A stretch of DNA of 64,000 nt from Arion vulgaris (lineage: Eukaryota; Mollusca; Gastropoda; Stylommatophora; Arionidae). The translations under genes and the position numbers were made by a program. Below are positions 55,191 through 64,000 of this stretch, one piece after another. The notes under the pieces are model-generated. The model searched no databases, was not told where the DNA came from, and worked only from the letters and a program-made list of their open reading frames with translations. The stretch spans positions 42,197,779 to 42,261,778 of the forward strand of contig CM036754.1 in NCBI GenBank assembly GCA_020796225.1. Direction: 5' to 3'. Every line of letters starts with the position of its first letter. Position 1 is the stretch's first letter.

Positions 55191-55607
55191 GAAAATAAAT
55201 CAAGAAATGAAAATATGAACAAAAAAGTAAGATGAGAATGAAAAATGATAAAAAAAATTCTGAGTTAATTGACAAAGCTAAGATAGATGAAATGATTAAA
55301 AGCAATGCTTTTACAATTACACAAAAGTCAAATGTTGTTAGGATGACATCTAATACATTTCTGGTGAGGGTTGTTACTTTTCTTTGGGGTCTTAAACCTG
55401 GTGAAATATCTTATCTATCTTTGGGCTTAAAGTGAGTGAAGTATCTTATAGCCAGTCTAGCTTCAGTCCTACTTATTGACAGACCTCTAAAGTCATCGTT
55501 TCAGGAGATGTCAATTATTCACTTAACGTTGCAACCTTTCATGAAGGGAAAGAGTGGATCCACATAGTTGGCATAATGGCCTACTTCCACAATGTTATCA
55601 TTATTTT

Positions 55608-55816
55608 TCTATAACAGAACATCAGGAAAGAAGGTCAGAGGAAGACCACGATACAAGATGGATAGATGACATAATATAATCCTGTAAATAAGCAAAAGCA
55701 AAAGTCAATAAGCAAAATCACCCAAGAGACTAGAGCAGCGAAGGACAAAAAAACCCCAAAAAACTCCAGAAAACCACGACACTGTGTGACAGTGTGACAA
55801 CAAAAGAAGATTAATG
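55608..55816 (+). mobile_element. LINE-R1 3' fragment
   Basis: 'agaacatcaggaaagaaggt', 'agaggaagaccacg', 'aaaatcacccaagagac' and 'gtgtgacaacaaaagaag' match 29.94-30.13 kb. Confidence 0.82.
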
Positions 55817-56009
55817 TGTAAAATCTCTAACACTTGGCATTTCTATATATCTAAATATTATGACATTCTCTTTTATAAACATATATGTCTAGACTGTAAA
55901 ATGTGCACATGTCAAATACAAATGGAAACAATGCGTTAACAAATAACACAACTCTCTAGCTCTCTCTCTCTCTCTCTCTCTAGCCTGCAACGCCCCTGGC
56001 AATTAGGGC

Positions 56010-56470
56010 AGCAACGAATGCATACCATTCTTCTTTATTCTTGGACGTTCTTTGTATTGTGTACCAGCTGTGATAAAATTCTTTCACTTCTTGTTCTACT
56101 GTTTTCTTCTAGATCGTTTTGTGCAATCAGTTCTTGGTTAGAGATCGTATTTGGCCAGAACGTGCGTAACATCTTTCGCAGACAATTTGTATAGAAGGTG
56201 GAGGGACATATCTAGTTCTATCATTCTCCAGCATTCTGATACTTATAGTGAATTTGATAACACACAGCTGAAGTAAATATTAATCTTGGTTCTGATACTG
56301 TATTGGGCTGATTTCTAGATCGTCTGAAGTGTTATGAACGCACTTCATGTCTTACTTAGTCTGCTTCTACAGGCAGATCCAACTTCTCCTTCGTGGCTGA
56401 TAACACTTCCAAGATAGGTAAAAGCAGTAGTATTTAAAACGGATTTTATCTTTTAGTTTGATGACTAGTG
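56010..56470 (-). mobile_element. LINE-R2 RT fragment, unexpanded reference
   Basis: Reverse sequence with the region that flanks the 25-bp array at 42.1-43.3 kb, and upstream RT sequence ('ggataggtaaaagcag' side: Y-L-x-S, then a second conserved block). A (CT)n run precedes it at 55955-55982. Confidence 0.7.
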
Positions 56471-56472
56471 CG

Positions 56473-57630
56473 GGAGTGGCTATGTTCACGAACATTCTAA
56501 CACAAATCAGCTGGAGTGGCTATGTTCACGAACATTCTAATACAAATCAGCTGGAGTGGCTATGTTCACGAACATTCTAACACAAATCAGCTGGAGTGAC
56601 TATGTTCACGAACATTCTAACACAAATCAGCTGGAGTGGCTATGTTCACGAACATTCTAATACAAATCAGCTGGAGTGGCTATGTTCACGAACATTCTAA
56701 TACAAATCAGCTGGAGTGGCTATGTTCACGAACATTCTAACACAAAGCAGCTGGAGTGGCTATGTTCACGAACATTCTAACACAAAGCAGCTGGAGTGGC
56801 TATGTTCACGAACATTCTAATACAAATCAGCTGGAGTGGCTATGTTCACGAACATTCTAATAAAAATCAGCTGGAGTGGCTATGTTCACGAACATTCTAA
56901 CATAAATCAGCTGGAGTGACTATGTTCACGAACATTCTAACACAAAGCAGCTGGAGTGGCTATGTTCACGAACATTCTAATACAAATCAGCTGGAGTGGC
57001 TATGTTCACGAACATTCTAATACAAATCAGCTGGAGTGGCTATGTTCACGAACATTCTAACATAAATCAGCTGGAGTGGCTATGTTCACGAACATTCTAA
57101 CACAAATCAGCTGGAGTGGCTATGTTCACGAACATTCTAATACAAATCAGCTGGAGTGACTATGTTCACGAACATTCTAATACAAATCAGCTGGAGTGAC
57201 TATGTTCACGAACATTCTAATACAAATCAGCTGGAGTGACTATGTTCACGAACATTCTAACACAAATCAGCTGGAGTGGCTATGTTCACGAACATTCTAA
57301 TACAAATCAGCTGGAGTGACTATGTTCACGAACATTCTAATACAAATCAGCTGGAGTGACTATGTTCACGAACATTCTAATACAAATCAGCTGGAGTGAC
57401 TATGTTCACGAACATTCTAACATAAATCAGCTGGAGTGACTATGTTCACGAACATTCTAACACAAATCAGCTGGAGTGGCTATGTTCACGAACATTCTAA
57501 TACAAATCAGCTGGAGTGGCTATGTTCACGAACATTCTAATACAAATCAGCTGGAGTGACTATGTTCACGAACATTCTAATACAAATCAGCTGGAGTGAC
57601 TATGTTCACGAACATTCTAATACAAATCAG
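56473..57630. repeat. 40-bp tandem array
   Basis: 29 units of 'ctggagtggctatgttcacg' + 'aacattctaacacaaatcag', extremely regular with only a few variable sites (ggc/gac, cac/tac/cat). It starts where LINE-R2 sequence ends. Confidence 0.97.
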
Positions 57631-57724
57631 AGAGACAAAGTTACATTAAAACAATCAACAAATATTTGTAAGCAACTAAAACATGTCTTCCCATCCAAAT
57701 GTCAGTGAATAAAATATATTTCTC

Positions 57725-58200
57725 TCTTCTTCTTCTTCAAACGTTCCATATCGATTACTTGTTAATCACTCTTTGTTCTTCTTCTTCAACGTTCCATATC
57801 GATTACTTGTTAATCACTCTTTGTTCTTCTTCTTCAAACGTTCCATATCGATTACTTGTTAATCACTCTTTGTTCTTCTTCTTCAAACGTTCCATATCGA
57901 TTACTTGTTAATCACTCTTTGTTCTTCTTCTTCAACGTTCCATATCGATTACTTGTTAATCACTCTTTGTTCTTCTTCTTCAAACGTTCCATATCGATTA
58001 CTTGTTAATCACTCTTTGTTCTTCTTCAAACGTTCCATATCGATTACTTGTTAATCACTCTTTGTTCTTCTTCAAACGTTCCATATCGATTACTTGTTAA
58101 TCACTCTTTGTTCTTCTTCAAACGTTCCATATCGATTACTTGTTAATCACTCTTTGTTCTTCTTCAAACGTTCCATATCGATTACTTGTTAATCACTCTT
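57725..58200. repeat. 46-49-bp array made of the SINE-A tail
   Basis: Ten units of (ctt)n + 'caaacgttccatatcgatta' + 'cttgttaatcactctttg', which is the reversed last ~38 bp of SINE-A plus its (AAG)n tail. The final unit continues into the full SINE-A at 58150-58405. Confidence 0.95.
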
Positions 58201-58405
58201 TGTAATCTGTATGTAATCTTAGCCTAAGAGCAATTGTACGTTGTGCCAGTTATGCATCTACAAGTAGGCCAGTACATTCGATTTATGAGATGCATTTTTA
58301 TTTACTAGGGTAGCTTCCCTAGGCCACTACTTCAGTCGCCTCTTACGACATGCTTTGTAGGTCGCAGTGGTACTATTCTTTGCTTACATTGAGGGCCCCG
58401 GCACC
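58150..58405 (-). mobile_element. SINE-A copy whose 3' end is amplified
   Basis: Reverse copy: 'aagagcaattgtacgttg', 'aagtaggccagtacattcga', 'cctcttacgacatgctttgt' and 'gaggg' head end. Its 3' end is the unit of the neighbouring array. Confidence 0.88.
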
Positions 58406-58860
58406 ACACCAGCTCCATTTGTCTCTTAAATATAATAGTTTTAATGTTCCTTAAAAATTCGATACCATCTTCCCTATACTACATGGTTCCCTTAATCGAT
58501 AACACGTTATTACCTTTAGTAGGCTACTGCTTTTACCAAAATCAATACAGGTATTGTAATCACCCACCTTAAACTGTTTCCTTCAGTACGCCTTAGTTTC
58601 TACAAGAATGTTTATTTATTATTAATTTCCTCTCCTAGTGGAACAAAGAGCTGTGACGACTTATCGCTACAATTTATAACACACCCTCCTTTAATTTAGC
58701 CATCATAATGAAACATTGTTTCAAGTAACTCTGATTTGGTGGGGGTAAATGGGTACTTCACCATCACCAAGAGTGCATTGGGAGGTAGTGGAAGGATGGA
58801 GGGGACTTGATATTTTCTATGATAGGAAATACTCCTACACCAACTGTAGAATCATGAACA
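58406..58860. other. Unassigned stretch
   Basis: No recognisable element or exon. Confidence 0.4.
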
Positions 58861-58865
58861 TTTTT

Positions 58866-59065
58866 TTTTCAGTAGCACTTAAGCTTTTCAGCTCTTCGGC
58901 TCAGTGCCATGGACATCGTAACCCTTCGGTTCGGTGCCACGAACACCGTAAATCTGGGGAATCTGTGGCTTTTTCTGCCATCCCGCGGAATTGAACCCGC
59001 ACACACAGAGGGATAGTCACCCGTAGTCCAACGCGCTACGAACACGCTGGGCAGACGGGCTAACA
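58866..59065 (-). mobile_element. SINE-P copy
   Basis: Reverse copy with 'taacccttcggttcggtgcc', reversed B box 'gaattgaacccgcac' and the reversed A-box region 'gtccaacgcgctac'. Confidence 0.87.
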
Positions 59066-59129
59066 TTTATTAAGAAGGTAGTCTGTTATTTCTCACTTTC
59101 TTGGCAGTCCTAGCTTTACCGAATCTTTC

Positions 59130-59380
59130 TTCTTCTTCTTCTCCTTCGAACGCTCCATATAGATCACTACTTAAACCACTCTTTGTGATTTCTATGTGAT
59201 CTGAGCCTGAGCGATTGTACGTTGATGCCAGTTATGCGCCTACAAGTAGGCCAGCACATCCGATTTCTGCGAAGCTTTTTATTTACTAGAGTAGATTCCT
59301 AGGCTCCTACCTCAGTCGCCTCTTACGACATGCCTTGTAGGTCGCAGTGGTACTATTCTTTGCTCCCTTGCGGGTCCCGG
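59130..59380 (-). mobile_element. SINE-A copy
   Basis: Reverse copy with (ctt)n at 59127-59141, 'gaacgctccatatagatcac', 'tttttatttactagag' and 'cttgtaggtcgcagtg'; near-complete. Confidence 0.88.
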
Positions 59381-59679
59381 CGTGTCCGTTTTAAAAGCAC
59401 TTCATTTAAAAAACTGTAATTGGCGGGAAAATTTGCAAGATTTTTCTGAAACATTTATTTTGGAATGTATTCAACCTGTGTATGATGTTGTGTGCTATTT
59501 TCCAGCACTCATTACTGTATCTCTGAATGGTGAAATACATTGATGATAAGGAAAGCAAACATTCACACAAAAATCAGTGCAATATTAGACGCCAGGACTA
59601 CGCCTGAATCCATAACAGGAATAGAAAAAAAATTTTCTACATAATAATAGGATTTTCATTTTATTACCGTTGGAATATC

Positions 59680-59785
59680 TCTGTCGTTGTCTATATGCAG
59701 TGTGAACAATACGTTGTCTATATGCAGTGTGAACAATACGTTGTCTATATGTAGTGTGAACAATACGTTGTCTATATGTAGTGTG
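59680..59785. repeat. 27-bp tandem array
   Basis: Four units of 'gtgtgaacaatacgttgtct' + 'atatgca'. Confidence 0.92.
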
Positions 59786-59954
59786 CTGTGAAATTCTTCA
59801 CGCTTGTTGTATCGTTTGATTGATAAAGGCCTTTTGGTCGAAACGTTGCTATGTATTGTCATTGTTTTTGTATTTTGTAAAACTACAGTACTTTGTTATT
59901 TCGTGTTTCGCCCTTCTACATAGTTTTACCTCAGTCTCCCCGTTTATCGATATT

Positions 59955-60420
59955 AATAACAGAAGTGTAGTTGTTAGTGCGTTCACTTCTTAGACTAGTG
60001 GTCTAGGTTCAATTCTACAAGTAGGCGTGAGATATTTTCCGACCGTAACGGCTCTCTGTGACGTCTGTGGCTTAGGGGATAGTGACTCAGTCTATTAACC
60101 CCGACGTTCTGAGTTCGAATCACGTTGCGAACAGTTTGGTGGATTGACGCGTGAATTTTTACAAAACAACGATGACACCACCCGTTCAGAAAGCAATGGC
60201 AAACTACTGAACGTAATAATGCCTAGAAAAATCAGCGTTAAAAAGCTGGTGTTGATTCTCAAAGTCCTGTAAGGATATACAATTAACTTTAACGGCTCTC
60301 ATGTTGATCCAGCCTCAATTGGTGAGTAACAGGACAAGAACTGGGAAGTAAAGGTGACCGGCGTGATGTTGATCACATCACCCATCGTGTGCCGACGGTC
60401 AATGAAAAATACGGGTCTCA
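59955..60420 (+). mobile_element. SINE-T split by SINE-V
   Basis: Head at 59960-60056 ('gtagttgttagtgcgttcac', B box 'ctaggttcaattctac', then 'ccgaccgtaacggctctc') and body from 60290 ('gatccagcctcaattgg'). The reverse copy at 29.5 kb shows the two parts contiguous. Confidence 0.8.
60057..60289 (+). mobile_element. SINE-V with 11-bp target duplication
   Basis: 'taacggctctc' occurs at 60046-60056 and 60290-60300, fixing the element at 233 bp. Head: A-box-like 'gtggcttaggggatagtg' and B box 'gagttcgaatcacg'; core 'aagcaatggcaaactactga'. This copy gives the clearest SINE-V boundaries. Confidence 0.9.
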
Positions 60421-60424
60421 CACC

Positions 60425-61090
60425 GTATTACGCTATATACCACGTGGTATAAAAAAGTGTTCCTTTGCTTATTGACTTTACTGTGTAACAACACTACAAG
60501 GGTACTTCTATTACTTTCAACTTTTCTTTGAAGATTTAATCTTTTGACTTTCCAGAGATACTTTGATTTATAAATCACGATCCTGACAATGATGGAGTGA
60601 TGATAGCAAACAGAAGGTTAGAAATCAAGAAGAATGGCAAACTGTAAAAAAAAAATCACAACGAAACAACAAAATCATAAGATAGAAGAAATTGTTCACC
60701 AAAGTGAAAGGACATGAACGATGGTTGACCTCGGCATTGATCAATACAGAAAGAAATATGAGATATGAAAACAGAGAAAGAAAACCCCAGGAGGATACAA
60801 ATCTAGAAATGAAAACCAAGTCAGGGAAAGCTGGAAGAGAAATAAAATAAATAAATAAATAATGGGGAGAAAATTCTAACAAAACATGAATACAAAATGC
60901 AATATAAATTTGTAAAAGATTCAGAGAAAAAACCAAAACATAAGCATTGTAGGATGAATTATTGTGTAGGAAATGTTGGGAGCCTAGAGTTGATTGTTTC
61001 TTTTGTCAGAGTCAGTAATTTGAAATTCTAGAAGATAACAAAGAATGTAAATAAAAATTGGAGAAATATTCTGTAACAATAGACAATGTA
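60425..61090. other. Unassigned stretch
   Basis: AT-rich. A 103-codon minus frame at 60936-60625 is rich in Phe/Leu/Ile without motifs; I do not call it a gene. Confidence 0.4.
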
Positions 61091-61099
61091 GTAAATTCA

Positions 61100-61350
61100 G
61101 TGGGCGTCTGTAGCTTGAGCGGTTGTGAGCTCGATCACAATACAAGCCTACCTGGTTTAAACTCTGCCGCAGCCAGTTTGAAGCAAATTCGTTTCTGTGG
61201 GGTTTTCAAAAGGTAAAACAGACCTCACCGTTCAGAAAGCAATGGCAAACTACTGAACGTATAAGTGGTTTCTAGAAAATCGATGACTCGTTTACTGCTG
61301 TTGATGGCTACGTGCAGTACAGGATATATCACGATTTTCATTTCAGTTAA
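61100..61350 (+). mobile_element. SINE-V copy
   Basis: 'ggcgtctgtagcttgagcgg' (A-box-like), 'cctggtttaaactctgcc', 'gaaagcaatggcaaactact' and 'gaacgtataagtgg'. Near-complete. Confidence 0.83.
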
Positions 61351-61384
61351 TTCAAGTACAGTTGAAATGATGTCATGTAACTAG

Positions 61385-64000
61385 CTATATATATCTCTCT
61401 CGCGATCCCATGTAACCAGATATATTTCTCTCTCTCACGATCCCATGTAACCAGATATATTTCTCTCTCTCACGATCCCATGTAACCAGATATATTCTCT
61501 CTCTCCCCCTACAGTTTTTTCCCCGATCCCATGTAACCAGATATATTTCTCTCTCTCTCGATCCCATGTACAAATATTTCTCTTCCCCACGATCTTTAAC
61601 CATTATACTCTCTCTCGCGATCCCATGTAACCAGATATATATTTCTCTTGTCCATTCCAGAATTTTCTCTCTTCACGATCCCATGTAACCAGATATATTT
61701 CTCTCTCTCACGATCCCATGTAACCAGATATATTTCTTCTCCCCGCGATCCCATGTAACCAGATATATTTCTCACTCTCTCTCACGATCCCATGTAACCA
61801 GATATATTTCTCTCTCTCTCTCTCACGATCCCATGTAACCAGATATATTTCTCTCTCTCTCACGATCCCATGTAACCAGATATATTTCTCTCTCTCTCTC
61901 ACGATCCCATGTAACCAGATATATTTCTCTCTCTCACGATCCAATGTAACCAGATATATTTCTCTCTCTCTCACGATCCCATGTAATCAGATATATTTCT
62001 CTCTCTCTCGCGATCCCATGTAACCAGATATATTTCTCTCTCTCACGATCCCATGTAACCAGATATATTTCTCTCTCTCCGATCCCATGTAAGATATTTT
62101 CTCTCTCTTTTCGATCCCATGTAACCAGATATATTCTCTCTCTCTCACGATCCCATGTAACCAGAATATTTCTCTCTCTCAGCGATCCCATGTAACCAGA
62201 AATATTTCTCTCTCTCTCCCCGATCCCATGTAACAGATATATTCTCTCTCTCATGATCCCATGTAACCAGATATTTTTATCTCTCTCGCGATCCTCATGT
62301 AACCAGAAATATTTCTCTTTTCACGCGATCCCAGTAACCAGATATATTTTTTTCCTCTCTCACGATCCCATGTAACCAGATATTTCTTCTCTCTCCGATC
62401 CCATGTAACCAGATATATTTCTCTCTCTCTCTCACGATCCCATGTAACCAGATATATTTCTCTCTCTCTCGATCCCATGTAACCAGATATATTTCTCTCT
62501 CTCTCTCACGATCCCATGTAACCAGATATATTTCTCTCTCTCTCACGATCCCATGTAACCAGATATATTTCTCTCTCTCGATCCAATGTAACCAGATATT
62601 TTTCTCTCTCTCTACGATCCCATGTAACCAGATATATTTTCTCTCTCGCGATCCCATGTAACCAGATATATTTTCTCTCTCCGATCCCATGTAACCAGAT
62701 ATATTTCCCCTTCTCACGATCCCATGTAACCAGATATATTTCTCTCTCTCGCGATCCCATGTAACCAGATATATTTCTCTCTCTCACGATCCCATGTAAC
62801 CAGATATATTTCTCACTCTCTCTCACGATCCCATGTAACCAGATATATTTCTCTCTCTCACGATCCCATGTAACCAGATATATTTATCTCTCTCGCGATC
62901 CCATGTAACCAGATATATTTCTCACTATCTCACGATCCCATGTAACCAGATATATTTCTCTCTCTCTCTCACGATCCCATGTAAACAGATATATTTCTCT
63001 CTCTCTCGCGATCCCATGTAACCAGATATATTTCTCACTCTCTCACGATCCCATGTAACCAGATATATTTCTCTCTCTCGCGATCCCATGTAACCAGATA
63101 TATTTCTCTCTCTCAGATCCATGTAACCAGATATATTTCTCTCCCCGCGATCCCATGTAACCAGATATTTTTTCTCTCTCTCACGATCCCATGTAACCAG
63201 ATATATTTTCTCTCTCGCGATCCCATGAAACCCAAAGATATATTTCTCACTCTCTCACGATCCCATGTAACCAGATATATTTCTCTCTCTCTCCGATCCC
63301 ATGTAACCAGATATATTTCTCTCTCTCAGATCCCATGTAACCAGATATATTTTCCCCGCAATCCCATGTAACCAGATATATTTATCTCTCTCTCGCGATC
63401 CCATGTAACCAGATATATTTCTTTCTCTCTCGCGATCCCATGTAACCAGATATATTTCTCTCTCTCCCAGATCCCATGTAACCAGATATTTTTCTCTCTC
63501 GGATCCCATGTAACCAGATATATTTCTCTCTCTCGATCCCATGTAACCAGATATATTTCTACTCTCTCTCCGATCCCATGTAACCAGATATATTTCTCTC
63601 TCTCACGATCCCATGTAACCAGATATATTTCTCTCTCTCTCTCACGATCCCATGTAACCAGATATATTTCTCTCTCTCTCACGATCCCATGTAACCAGAT
63701 ATATTTCTCTCTCTCCAGGATCCAATGTAACCAGATATTTTTCTCTCTCTCTCACGATCCCATGTAACCAGATATATTTCTCTCTTCCGATCCCATGTAA
63801 CCAGATATATTTTCTCTCTCGCATCCCATGTAACCAGATATATTTCTCCTCTCTCACGATCCCATGTAACCAGATATTTTCTCCCCAGATCCCATGTAAC
63901 CAGATATATTTCTCACTCTCTCACGATCCCATGTAACCAGATATATTTCTCTCTCTCACGATCCCATGTAACCAGACATATTTCTCTCTCTCACGATCCC
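61385..64000. repeat. Array of about 35-41-bp units with variable (CT)n, runs off the window
   Basis: About 70 units of 'cgatcccatgtaaccagata' + 'tattt' + (ct)n + 'ca'. Length differences lie mostly in the (CT)n part. Many units have lost single bases. The array continues past 64000. Open minus frames of 60-140 codons across it are by-products. Confidence 0.95.

Noticed and set aside
53402..55305. Minus-strand frames of 606 and 621 codons
   Set aside because: Low-complexity Phe/Ser/Leu sequence caused by the purine-rich array; both overlap in different frames.
60057..60125. Genuine tRNA gene
   Set aside because: A- and B-box-like motifs are present, but no cloverleaf closes and the segment is the head of SINE-V.

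Overview
The window looks like nuclear DNA from a large, AT-rich, repeat-dense invertebrate genome. A mollusc, perhaps a gastropod, is my best guess; it rests on the mix of RNase H-bearing LINEs, several tRNA-derived SINEs with (AAG)n tails, RTE-like LINE fragments and many minisatellites, and I cannot confirm it. Nothing looks prokaryotic. Most long open frames are not genes: they run through tandem arrays whose units lack stops.

Genes. I see four exon-like segments, all on the minus strand. One is a possible first coding exon (44019-43934: ATG, hydrophobic leader, consensus donor). Two are symmetric phase-1 internal exons (23725-23513 and 12679-12524). One is a terminal exon ending in a stop (2880 or 2870 to 2752). 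The last three can be joined in frame, so they may be the 3' part of one gene with introns of about 10 kb. The first needs at least one further exon to connect. I do not recognise the protein.

Mobile elements; family names here are my own labels. LINE-N is an I/Nimb/Ingi-like LINE with reverse transcriptase and RNase H (best copy 26.1-28.9 kb). Many 5'-truncated RTE-like LINE tails belong to families R1, R2, R3, C, D, E, F, G, H and K. SINEs are A and B (related to each other, AAG tail), G, P, V, T and I, plus a family whose head resembles U2 snRNA. There are four hAT-like non-autonomous DNA transposons, three or four with 8-bp target duplications.

Tandem arrays fill more than a third of the window, including 13.6-18.9 kb (40-43 bp units), 46.4-48.3 kb (28 bp), 51.5-52.5 kb (33 bp), 53.5-55.2 kb (about 44 bp, purine-rich), 56.5-57.6 kb (40 bp) and 61.4 kb to the window end (about 35-41 bp). 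The most interesting pattern is that many arrays lie inside or at the edge of a transposon copy, and the flanks plus an unexpanded sister copy in the same window show which transposon segment was amplified. In the largest array the unit length matches the 44-bp spacing of a short direct repeat in the unexpanded LINE copies.

Stretches not listed (for example 2601-2750, 2890-3000, 6176-6710, 12967-13190, 20070-20760, 22930-23190, 28925-29470, 30380-31020, 33880-34090, 34840-35110, 43770-43930, 44020-44360, 50020-50300, 50823-51040, 55200-55600) were read and show no gene or element I can name. Some arrays (0.1-1.5, 21.4-22.3, 53.5-55.2 and 61.4-64.0 kb) contain many one-base deletions that could be long-read consensus errors.
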